A stretch of 64,000 bases of DNA from NCBI RefSeq assembly GCF_014651495.1, contig NZ_BMWZ01000005.1:186001-250000 (forward strand), written 5' to 3'. The number at the start of each line of letters is the position of its first letter. Positions within the stretch are counted from its first letter, which is position 1. Both the position numbers and the translations under genes were made by a program. Shown piece by piece: positions 1 to 7,255 of this stretch. The notes under the pieces are model-generated. The model was given only the letters and a program-made list of their open reading frames with translations, did no database searches and had not been told where the DNA came from. This stretch comes from Algibacter mikhailovii (GTDB lineage: Bacteria > Bacteroidota > Bacteroidia > Flavobacteriales > Flavobacteriaceae).

Positions 1-787
1 GGTCACCAGTTATGTTACCTAAGCCTAAATCTATAAATGTTTCGTCTAGGCCATTATTATGAAAAATATTGTCCGTCCAAAGCGGATTTTTATCACTGCC
101 GTGACAATGAAAACAGTCGCCCCGGGCTTCATCCATAAAAATATTAAAGCCGTTTAATTCTTGAGCGGTAAGTTCAATTTTATTTAAAAGGTATTGATCA
201 AATTTTGAGTTTGACGAAATTAGAGTGCGCTCAAACTGGGCAATAGCTTTTGTAACGGCAATAGAGTCTATTTTTGAAGAACCAAAGGCTTGCGTAAAAA
301 GCGTAGGGTATTCTTTATGATTCTGTAATTTTTGTTCCACCACTGTCCAAGTATTTTTCATTTCGGTAGGATCTGATACCGGTATAAAAGCTTGGTGTTC
401 AAGGCTAAATGAACTGCCGTCCCAGAAGAATTTTTCGTCATAATTCCAAGCTAAATTAAAAAGTGGCATGGAATTTCTTTTGCCTAAAGTACCATCAATG
501 CCTTCGCTAAATCTGCGGACGTCTGTAAATGCTTGTTCTGGCGCATGGCAATCTGCACAAGCCTGGCTTTCGTCTCCTGATAAAATAGGGTCGAAAAATA
601 GTTTTTTACCAAGTGCTATACCTTCTGCGGTTTGCGGGTTATTAATAGGGATTACTGGAGCAAGAATGTTTTCTTCAAATAGAATTGGAATATTAAGGGG
701 TTGTGGTGTTTGAACATATATTTCCTGATTATCATTTGAGCATGATAAAATTAAAAATAATAAAACATATAGGTTCCAGTGTTTCAA
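1..787 (-). CDS. Di-haem cytochrome c peroxidase family lipoprotein, MbnH/MauG-like (3' end missing)
   Basis: The 262 visible residues are the N-terminal part of a bacterial di-haem cytochrome c peroxidase family protein. Two haem-binding CxxCH motifs are seen, CADCH at residues 77-81 and CFHCH at 225-229, plus the conserved FFWDG around Trp122, which lies between the haems in this family. The start is a TTG at 787-785: it follows the stop of the upstream gene by 6 nt and gives a lipoprotein signal ending at LSC (Cys16); no ATG fits. It lies directly behind an MbnP-like gene, the arrangement known for MbnH, which oxidises a tryptophan of MbnP. A plain peroxidase role is the alternative. The C-terminus lies beyond base 1. 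Confidence 0.85.
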   Translation of the reverse strand, partial: MKHWNLYVLLFLILSCSNDNQEIYVQTPQPLNIPILFEENILAPVIPINNPQTAEGIALGKKLFFDPILSGDESQACADCHAPEQAFTDVRRFSEGIDGTLGKRNSMPLFNLAWNYDEKFFWDGSSFSLEHQAFIPVSDPTEMKNTWTVVEQKLQNHKEYPTLFTQAFGSSKIDSIAVTKAIAQFERTLISSNSKFDQYLLNKIELTAQELNGFNIFMDEARGDCFHCHGSDKNPLWTDNIFHNNGLDETFIDLGLGNITGD

Positions 788-793
788 CGCAAA

Positions 794-1570
794 TTATGGT
801 TTTATGGATTTTAGACTAAAAACATTTTGACCATTTTCAAACATGTCTATTTGTGCATCAAAATTAGGCATGAGCATATTATTCAGGTCATTTAAATTCC
901 AAATGTTGGGGGTGTCAAACCATTTAGAAATATTCATATTTATATGGAAAGTGGTATCATTTAAAATAGTGACTTCGCCTAAATCAACTTCAAAAAAAGT
1001 GTCTTTAAAAACTTGTGGTGTAACCCTGTTATTTACAGCTCTTATGGTGTGGTAGGCATAGCTCGTTTCAGTAGAGCTGTTATCAATAAATTTGCCTTCA
1101 AGTTGCATGTAATGATAGCCACCGCCTAACATTTCGGGAACATTCCAAGAGACCGAGTTTAAATCAGGATAGTTTAAATCATAATTATCTTCATTGTTAA
1201 AACCGAAAATAAAAGAGACTTTACTATAGGTGCCTTCAGGAATTTTAGGAATTGGTGTGAAGCTAGTATTTGAATTATTAGTAACATCTACTAGGTTATA
1301 GCCATCTAATGTTAATGTTTCACCATTAGGTTTTTCAAAGGTTATTCTTGAGATAAGGTATCTCAGTTTCGTAATGCTTAATGATTCGCCATGAGCATTG
1401 GTAAATTGAATAGTATTAAAATCAGTATTGGTTACAGTCTTTTCGTCCCAAGAGTGACTAAAATTAAAAGTGAGGTTGAATTGAGAAGATTCATATTCAT
1501 TGTTTTCATTGCAAGATGTTATGAGTGTAAAACTGCTTAGAATTAATAAAAAAAGTATGGTGTTTTTCAT
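794..1570 (-). CDS. MbnP-like copper-binding lipoprotein
   Basis: A 258-residue lipoprotein (signal ending ITSC, Cys20) that resembles the MbnP family. Family-like features are the N-terminal strand FNLTFNFSHSW, a central ITKLRYLISRI stretch, and the SWNVPEMLGGGYHYMQLEG segment (141-159) with Trp142 and His153. In characterised MbnP/MbnH pairs the di-haem enzyme converts an MbnP tryptophan to kynurenine and so makes a copper site. That Trp142 is the target here is inference. The ATG overlaps the stop of the preceding propeller lipoprotein gene by 4 nt, and the di-haem gene follows 6 nt downstream, so the genes are translationally coupled. Location is the outer membrane or cell surface. Confidence 0.75.
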   Translation of the reverse strand: MKNTILFLLILSSFTLITSCNENNEYESSQFNLTFNFSHSWDEKTVTNTDFNTIQFTNAHGESLSITKLRYLISRITFEKPNGETLTLDGYNLVDVTNNSNTSFTPIPKIPEGTYSKVSFIFGFNNEDNYDLNYPDLNSVSWNVPEMLGGGYHYMQLEGKFIDNSSTETSYAYHTIRAVNNRVTPQVFKDTFFEVDLGEVTILNDTTFHINMNISKWFDTPNIWNLNDLNNMLMPNFDAQIDMFENGQNVFSLKSIKP

Positions 1571-2904
1571 TTTAAGCTAAATATTAGTAAATCTGAAAAA
1601 CCTTTGTTTGTTTCAATATCGCCGTCAATACTGCTGGATTCTCCTATTGAAATAATGCTTTTGTTCTTAAGTTCTATTGCATCATAAGCGAAATCAATAT
1701 TAGAACCGCCTATAGTTTTCTGCCAGAGTAAACGCCCTTCAGAATCAATTTTTAAAAGCCATGCATCATTTTGTCCTTTGTTTTCTTCAAGATCACCATC
1801 TAAACTTCTTGAGCTTCCTGAGATAATAAATCCGTTATCTTCCGTTCTTGAAATGGACCGGCCAACATCGAAACTAGAGCCTCCATAATTTTGTTCCCAT
1901 ATCAAGTCACCATCGGGAGATATTTTAATCAACCATAGGTCTGCTGACCCGTTATTATTTGTTACGTCAAAATCATTACTTCGTGTATCTCCCACAATAA
2001 AATAATTCCCATCATTAGTCTTGCAGATGGCATGGGCTTCATCAATTTGAGAACCACCAAATGATTTTTCCCAGAGTAAGGTGCCAAAAGATGATATTTT
2101 GACAACCCAGAAATCATATGATCCTTTATTGTTGTTTACATCCACATCGTCACTATCTGAAGCGCCTATCAATAGGTAGCCATTGTCATTGGTTTGAATG
2201 ATGTCATTTGGTGTATCTGTAAATGTGCCGCCATAAAATTTGCTCCACTGTTTATTCCCTGTAGCATCAAGTTTTATGGCCCAATAATCACCACCGGCAT
2301 GTCGCTTTGCACTGGAGACCTTGCTATTGCCTTGTCCATTAGACGCTGAAACATCTAAAACACCAGTAATTAAAAACCCGTTGTCTTCTGTTTGAATGAT
2401 GGCATTACCAATATCGGCGCCTAAATAACCAAATGATTTTTCCCATAAAATATGACCAGCTTCATCTAGTTTACAAACCCAGAAATCATTGGCGCCATTA
2501 TTTTCGGTAACGTCTCTGTTATTACTCTTACTATAGCCTATAACAGCATAGCCATTATCATTGGTTTGAATGATATCTATGCCGCGGTCATCTTCACTGC
2601 CGCCATAAGAGAATTGCCACTGCAGTGTATGGGTCTCATTATATTTTAGTATCCAATAATCAAATGAGGTGTCAGGCTTATTGCTAACATCCCCGTTTGA
2701 GCTTTGTACATGCCCTAAAATAGCATAGCCTCCATCGTTTGTTTTTATTATAGATTTTGCCAATTCGTTTAAAGAACCGCCTAAAGTTTTTACGAAATTA
2801 ATGTTAGGATTTGAATCGATTGAAGTTTCAATAGGTTCCGTTTTGGAGCAAGCAAAAAATAGCATGCCTAGAGATAAAAAGATCAAGCGAAAGTTCTTCA
2901 ACAT
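1567..2904 (-). CDS. Seven-repeat beta-propeller-like lipoprotein
   Basis: A 445-residue lipoprotein (Cys19, signal ending FFAC) made almost wholly of seven imperfect repeats of about 55 residues. Each has a GGS-type turn (GGSLNELAKS, GGSEDDRGID, GYLGADIGNA, GGTFTDTPND, GGSQIDEAHA, GGSSFDVGRS, GGSNIDFAYD), then a TNDNGY..IG strand, a GD.....G turn and a D.W..K.D..G...W strand. Seven such units suggest a closed seven-bladed propeller. Repeat 3 has a longer insertion of about 15 residues. It is the second gene of the minus-strand operon, 13 nt after the choice-of-anchor-B gene, and overlaps the MbnP-like gene. No catalytic motif is seen; a binding role for the partner proteins is only a guess. 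Confidence 0.7.
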   Translation of the reverse strand: MLKNFRLIFLSLGMLFFACSKTEPIETSIDSNPNINFVKTLGGSLNELAKSIIKTNDGGYAILGHVQSSNGDVSNKPDTSFDYWILKYNETHTLQWQFSYGGSEDDRGIDIIQTNDNGYAVIGYSKSNNRDVTENNGANDFWVCKLDEAGHILWEKSFGYLGADIGNAIIQTEDNGFLITGVLDVSASNGQGNSKVSSAKRHAGGDYWAIKLDATGNKQWSKFYGGTFTDTPNDIIQTNDNGYLLIGASDSDDVDVNNNKGSYDFWVVKISSFGTLLWEKSFGGSQIDEAHAICKTNDGNYFIVGDTRSNDFDVTNNNGSADLWLIKISPDGDLIWEQNYGGSSFDVGRSISRTEDNGFIISGSSRSLDGDLEENKGQNDAWLLKIDSEGRLLWQKTIGGSNIDFAYDAIELKNKSIISIGESSSIDGDIETNKGFSDLLIFSLK

Positions 2905-2917
2905 AAAATGAGTGTTC

Positions 2918-4141
2918 TTAGTTGGAATTTTTCTTCACAATAAATAAGCCTCTATTGATATCGCTAATGATGATATTTCCACTAGGGAAATAAGGATAAA
3001 CACTCCAAGCGCCATTAAAGTTAGTGCTGTTATTTTCGGGATGTGTATCAAAATATCCAATTTCAGTAATTGCTTTGTTTTCAATATTAGTAATGTCAAG
3101 TTCTCTCATGCCAGCCGTATAACTCGCTTGGAAATATGAGTTTTCTTTAACATAGCCATTATGATCTATGGCATTAGTTGGGCCAAAGTATTCCATTTGA
3201 ATTTTAGGGTTGTCTAAATCTGTTAAATCTAAAATTATGGTACGCGTTCTTGTACCTGTTTGTTGTTCATCTAATTCATCACCTAAAACAAAATAGGTCA
3301 TATCTTCTGTAAACCAACCTTGGTGTGTGTAGCCAACATTTGCGTAACTTAATGATGATAGCCTAATTGGATTTGATTTGTCTGTAACATCAAGGATAAT
3401 AACTTCTATTTCATTGCTCCCTATTAAAATTTCTTTTCCATTGTGTTCAGTGTCAGGACCGTTATAGGTTACTACTTGTGCATCATGAGAATAGCCAGGG
3501 TATCCACCTGAATCTATTGGTGTTAATGGCTTCTGTAGGTCAATAAATAAGGGGCCTCCGGCAAAAGGTTCTGCTCTGCTCGTACCTACTGCATATGCAA
3601 AGCCGGAGTCTTCGTTAATTACGATGTTATGAGCACTTGTGAAACCATTATAAATGGCGTCTGGAGAAAAAGTTTCAGGAGGATTGGAAACATCTCTTAA
3701 GCGGGTTAAATCAAAAATTTGCATGCCATGTGATTGGGACCTGTCGGCAACAACAAAAGCAAAATTCTGATACACCTTAATATCTCTCCATGGACTACTT
3801 ATAGTTGCTGTAGGTAATATTCCAATAACTATTGGGTTTTCTGGGGCTGAAATATCAACAAAGGCCACGCCTGTGGTGGCGCAGAATAAAGCGTATTCTT
3901 TTTGGGTAGACGTATCTGTCCAACCCCAACAATCACTACCGCTAGACCCAGCCCCTCCTAATTGGTCAATTGGCACAAACCCCATTAAATCATAATTATT
4001 GCATGGATAAATACCAGCAAAACCATTCTTACATGCAGCCTCAGCATTTGGATTAGCGGGTGTTTCATCATTACAACAACTATCCAAAATAAGCATAAAA
4101 CAGCATAGCGTTGCCGTCTTGAGAATTTTTAACAAGTTCAT
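2918..4141 (-). CDS. Choice-of-anchor B family lipoprotein (LVIVD repeats)
   Basis: A 407-residue protein with a lipoprotein signal ending LDSC (Cys22). It carries LVIVD-type propeller strands (FVDISAPENPIVIG, QIFDLTRLRDV, ILDVTDKSNPIRL, ILDLTDLDNPKIQ, ELDITNIENK) and the His-rich signatures of the choice-of-anchor B family: AHNIVI, SHDAQVV, THQGW and DHNGY. The family is extracellular, often with a membrane or T9SS anchor; here the anchor is the N-terminal lipid. Function is not known for the family; the clustered histidines could bind metal. It is the first gene of the operon that ends with the MbnP-like and MbnH-like genes, and is divergent from thiL with 82 nt between them. Confidence 0.8.
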   Translation of the reverse strand: MNLLKILKTATLCCFMLILDSCCNDETPANPNAEAACKNGFAGIYPCNNYDLMGFVPIDQLGGAGSSGSDCWGWTDTSTQKEYALFCATTGVAFVDISAPENPIVIGILPTATISSPWRDIKVYQNFAFVVADRSQSHGMQIFDLTRLRDVSNPPETFSPDAIYNGFTSAHNIVINEDSGFAYAVGTSRAEPFAGGPLFIDLQKPLTPIDSGGYPGYSHDAQVVTYNGPDTEHNGKEILIGSNEIEVIILDVTDKSNPIRLSSLSYANVGYTHQGWFTEDMTYFVLGDELDEQQTGTRTRTIILDLTDLDNPKIQMEYFGPTNAIDHNGYVKENSYFQASYTAGMRELDITNIENKAITEIGYFDTHPENNSTNFNGAWSVYPYFPSGNIIISDINRGLFIVKKNSN

Positions 4142-4211
4142 AGCGGTTTTTATTAAGAACTAAAATGGGTGATGTTTTAGTATAAAGATAGTAAAAACAA
4201 AATTAGCTTCT

Positions 4212-4219
4212 TATTTTTG
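4212..4219 (+). promoter_or_regulatory. Putative -7 element (TAttTTTG) of thiL
   Basis: Matches the Bacteroidota TAnnTTTG promoter element and ends only 4 nt before the thiL ATG, so the transcript would start at or next to the start codon (leaderless or almost so). No clear -33 TTTG is seen at the usual distance. Confidence 0.5.
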
Positions 4220-4223
4220 CAGC

Positions 4224-5270
4224 ATGATAGAAGATAAAAATCAGCAGAGAACGCAATTAAGTGATTTGGGAGAATTTGGATTAATTGACCATCTTACTAA
4301 AAACTTTAAAATAAAGCAGTCGTCAACTGTAAAAGGTATAGGTGATGATGCTGCCGTTCTAAATTTTGAGGATCAAAAAGTTGTAGTAACCACAGACCTG
4401 TTAGTAGAAGGTGTGCATTTTGATTTAAGTTATGTGCCCCTAAAGCATTTGGGGTATAAAGCGGTTGTTGTGAATCTGTCTGATGTCTATGCTATGAATG
4501 CAAAAGCCACTCAGGTAACCGTTTCAATTGCTGTGTCCAATCGTTTTCCGCTTGAGGCTTTAGAGGATTTGTATGCAGGTATTGAAACCGCAGCAAAGAT
4601 TTATGATATTGATGTTGTTGGTGGAGATACCACCTCCTCAAATACTGGATTATTAATATCCGTAACAGCCTTAGGGGCATTAAGTGAAGACGATGTGGTT
4701 TACAGAAATGGTGCAAAACCAAATGACTTATTGGTTGTTACTGGTGATGTTGGCGCGGCATACATGGGGTTACAAGTTTTAGAAAGAGAAAAAGAGGTAT
4801 ATAAAGTAAATCCTAACAATCAACCTGATTTAGAGCCTTATACCTATATTGTTGAAAGGCAATTAAAACCAGAGGCAAGAAAGGATATAAAAGAGTTATT
4901 AAAGGGCTTAGATGTTAAACCAACATCAATGATTGATGTGAGTGATGGCTTATCTTCTGAAATCATACATTTGTGTAAGCAGAGCGATGTAGGGTGTGAT
5001 TTATATGAAAACAAATTACCCTTAGATCCTCAGGTAATCTCCGTTTGCGAGGAGTTTAATATTGATAGTACTACTGTGGCCTTGAATGGCGGGGAGGATT
5101 ATGAACTTCTATTTACGATTTCTCAAGAGGATTTCATGAAAATAAAAGGTAATCCAAATTTTTCAATTATTGGTTTCATGAAAGAGTCCAAAGAAGGGAT
5201 GCACTTGGTGACAAGAGCAGATACTCGAATACCTATTAAAGCGCAAGGTTGGAAGAATTTTAATGACTAA
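4224..5270 (+). CDS. thiL: Thiamine-monophosphate kinase
   Basis: Cytoplasmic enzyme that phosphorylates thiamine monophosphate to thiamine diphosphate, the last step of the cofactor pathway. The 348-residue protein shows the ThiL signatures in order: GIGDDAAVL (38-46), TTDLLVEGVHFDL (56-68), the VNLSDVYAMNA segment (83-93), GGDTTSS (133-139), the MIDVSDGLSSE metal/nucleotide segment near 237-247, and GGEDYELLF near 290-298. Length is normal for the family. It stands alone, divergent from the lipoprotein operon and convergent with the small Cys-protein gene. No other thiamine gene lies in the window. Confidence 0.95.
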   Translation: MIEDKNQQRTQLSDLGEFGLIDHLTKNFKIKQSSTVKGIGDDAAVLNFEDQKVVVTTDLLVEGVHFDLSYVPLKHLGYKAVVVNLSDVYAMNAKATQVTVSIAVSNRFPLEALEDLYAGIETAAKIYDIDVVGGDTTSSNTGLLISVTALGALSEDDVVYRNGAKPNDLLVVTGDVGAAYMGLQVLEREKEVYKVNPNNQPDLEPYTYIVERQLKPEARKDIKELLKGLDVKPTSMIDVSDGLSSEIIHLCKQSDVGCDLYENKLPLDPQVISVCEEFNIDSTTVALNGGEDYELLFTISQEDFMKIKGNPNFSIIGFMKESKEGMHLVTRADTRIPIKAQGWKNFND

Positions 5271-5311
5271 TAGCTTGCGGGTATAAGTAAATTTAATCTT
5301 TAATGAGGTAA

Positions 5312-5578
5312 TTAGTATGCCGGCGATGACATGATTTTTCGCTTCGTGCGTTCTGTCCTAGAAGCATAAATGCGCTCTAAAATAGCATTAATCTCTTTAA
5401 ATTTTGGTGTTAATTCGATAAGATGACCATTACTATTGGTAGTTAATTGTTTTTTACAGTGGCAACATGTGTACTCCTTAACATGGTATGTTACTTTCTT
5501 AGTTACTTGATAATCATGACCAAAAAGATTGCAGTACATTTTTGGTATTAAAGCAGGTTTGTTAGTAGATTTTCTCAT
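5312..5578 (-). CDS. Small conserved-looking protein with paired cysteines, possible DUF1660-like
   Basis: An 88-residue soluble, basic protein. It contains CNLFGHDYQV near residues 16-25 and a CCHCKKQL knuckle near 38-45, spaced like a small zinc-binding fold, followed by a charged helix ending in RTERTKRK. The C..FGH.Y...K pattern resembles small Cys proteins sometimes annotated DUF1660, but that is from memory. It lies between the convergent thiL end and the alpha/beta hydrolase gene, with its own 59-nt upstream gap. Function unknown. Confidence 0.6.
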   Translation of the reverse strand: MRKSTNKPALIPKMYCNLFGHDYQVTKKVTYHVKEYTCCHCKKQLTTNSNGHLIELTPKFKEINAILERIYASRTERTKRKIMSSPAY

Positions 5579-5637
5579 GGTTTTAATATTTAGAACGAGG
5601 TAAAGCTATAAAAATAAATGAATTAATCGTTAAAAAG

Positions 5638-6417
5638 CTATAAATTTTCGACGAAATGCACTATATTTTGTAGTAATTCACTTTCATTTTCTATAAAACT
5701 CATATGTCCATCGGGGAGTTCTACTAATTTTACCTCAGTATCTTTTGTTTGGGCAATAAGCTTCTTAAAATTTAAAACCGGGTCTTTTTTACTAATAACC
5801 ATCATTTTTTTGAACGGTGAAAAATGCAGTAAGGCTTCCCTGTCTTGTCGAATTTTCATGCCTTCAAGGGCTGCAATAATACCTTGTAATGGTGTGAGTT
5901 GGGCTTGATTAATGAGTTGATTGATTTGTTTCTTAAAGAGAATTCTATTTTTTGGTCTAAATAAATTATTGATTGCAATTCTTATAAAGGTTTTGTGGTT
6001 TTGCTTAACGGCCAATATGGCTCTGTCTCTGTTTTGTTGTTTTTCAAAATCGTCAGCATTGGCTGTCGAATTCACTAAGCATAAACCTTTTAGAGCATCC
6101 GGGTTTAATTCTGCAAAGGCCAGTGCTACATAACCACCCATGGAATGTCCTATAAAGGTAGACCGTCGTATTCTTAATTTCTTTAGAATGGCTTCAACAA
6201 CCTCGGCCATGAGTTCCATGGTGTGTATATAACCAAGGCATTCACTTTTACCATGACCCAGCAAGTCTATACAGATTATTCGGTTTTTTTTTGAAAGCGA
6301 TTTAATAAAAGGAGTCCATATAGAGCTGTTTTCTAAAAAGCCGTGGAGTAAAACAACGGCATGTCCTTTGCCGGAATCGGTATAGAAAATATTAGCGCCT
6401 TTGTATTCTAAGTACAT
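5638..6417 (-). CDS. Alpha/beta-fold hydrolase
   Basis: A 259-residue cytoplasmic hydrolase of the alpha/beta fold. Seen are the oxyanion strand VVLLHGF (21-27), the DLLGHGKS turn (51-58), the nucleophile elbow GHSMGG with Ser92 (90-95), and a C-terminal LPDGHMSF giving the catalytic His near 243. No signal peptide. The substrate cannot be read from sequence; esterases, MenH-like and haloperoxidase-like enzymes share these motifs. A good promoter element lies 19 nt upstream, so it is probably transcribed alone. Confidence 0.85.
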   Translation of the reverse strand: MYLEYKGANIFYTDSGKGHAVVLLHGFLENSSIWTPFIKSLSKKNRIICIDLLGHGKSECLGYIHTMELMAEVVEAILKKLRIRRSTFIGHSMGGYVALAFAELNPDALKGLCLVNSTANADDFEKQQNRDRAILAVKQNHKTFIRIAINNLFRPKNRILFKKQINQLINQAQLTPLQGIIAALEGMKIRQDREALLHFSPFKKMMVISKKDPVLNFKKLIAQTKDTEVKLVELPDGHMSFIENESELLQNIVHFVENL

Positions 6418-6436
6418 AGATGTGATTTATCTGAGG

Positions 6437-6444
6437 CAAAGATA
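6437..6444 (-). promoter_or_regulatory. Putative -7 element (TAtcTTTG) of the alpha/beta hydrolase gene
   Basis: On the minus strand the sequence reads TATCTTTG, a perfect match to TAnnTTTG, 19 nt before the ATG at 6417. Confidence 0.55.
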
Positions 6445-6481
6445 AAATCATAGCATTAAGCTTGAAAGTAAAGATTGATTT

Positions 6482-7138
6482 TTATATTTTGACTTTTTTT
6501 ATTGCGGCAAAAGCTTTGTCTACGTAGTCGTCTTCTACCAAAATGGTAAACTCATTGGTTGTTGAAATTACTTCATAGAGCACTACGCCTTCCCATGCTA
6601 AGCGTTTAAAAAAGTGATAATATAATCCTGCTATTTTCGAGTTGTCTTTTGGTAAATTAATGCTTATTGCGGTTAGGCCATCCTGAAAGGCAAGAATAGT
6701 TTCGTTTTCTAATTGCGCCTTAATAAAATCATTTAAACTGCTAGAAATAATAATGTTGCTCTCATGTATGCCTCTTGTAAAGGTGTAGAAAAGTTTTGAT
6801 TCAAGATTAATGCGTTCCAGAATTTTTGCGTGATTATGGATAAGACTGTCTGAATTTCTAACTGTAAAATCGGTAAGGTTTGATCGTACTGTTATATCAC
6901 CTAAATTCTGAATGGCTCGCTTCATTTTAACAGAATTAGATAAGGTTGTAGGTGGGTTATAACGTCTCAAAGCCATCATAATAGCTCCAGGTTTTACCTC
7001 TTTTTTGAGCATTTTACTTATGGGTTCAACAAGTTCAATAGCTAGTGCACTAAAATTTATGATGTTTCTAGACAGGGCTTCTTCAAGATAGGGCTGCGTT
7101 ATTAATATATCTTCAACACAGTTTGATACGGTTTTCAT
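6482..7138 (-). CDS. ACT-domain-like protein divergent from aspartate kinase, putative regulator
   Basis: A 218-residue soluble protein. The N-terminal part is helical (VEDILITQPYLEEALSRN, then a segment with KPGAIMMALRRY), followed by a central region and a C-terminal stretch from about residue 148 (ILAFQDGLTAISINLP ... EGVVLYEVISTTNEFTILV) that looks like the ACT fold of aspartate kinases. There is no kinase domain. It is divergent from the aspartate kinase gene across 117 nt that hold an inverted repeat. I infer a role linked to amino-acid sensing or to the kinase, but this is unproven; the N-terminal helices could also bind DNA or partners. Confidence 0.55.
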   Translation of the reverse strand: MKTVSNCVEDILITQPYLEEALSRNIINFSALAIELVEPISKMLKKEVKPGAIMMALRRYNPPTTLSNSVKMKRAIQNLGDITVRSNLTDFTVRNSDSLIHNHAKILERINLESKLFYTFTRGIHESNIIISSSLNDFIKAQLENETILAFQDGLTAISINLPKDNSKIAGLYYHFFKRLAWEGVVLYEVISTTNEFTILVEDDYVDKAFAAIKKVKI

Positions 7139-7155
7139 GCGTCCAATGGATTTTA

Positions 7156-7173
7156 ATGTTAATTATTTAACAT
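7156..7173. promoter_or_regulatory. Inverted repeat ATGTTAA-N4-TTAACAT, possible operator
   Basis: A perfect 7-bp inverted repeat with a 4-nt spacer in the divergent intergenic region, 17 nt from the ATG of the ACT-like gene and about 57 nt upstream of the lysC -7 element. An operator is possible; the AT-rich background lowers confidence. Confidence 0.35.
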
Positions 7174-7229
7174 CTTGTGTAAAAATAAACTTTTTTTTGA
7201 AAAAACATAGGCATTAGATATTTGAGTTA

Positions 7230-7237
7230 TAGTTTTG
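7230..7237 (+). promoter_or_regulatory. Putative -7 element (TAgtTTTG) of aspartate kinase
   Basis: Perfect TAnnTTTG match 18 nt before the lysC ATG. No convincing -33 element at the standard spacing. Confidence 0.5.
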
Positions 7238-7255
7238 CATTCAAATTTATAGAAA

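Noticed and set aside
468-713. Plus-strand open frame of 81 codons inside the di-haem gene
   Set aside because: It lies fully opposite a gene with clear haem motifs and has no family-like features of its own.
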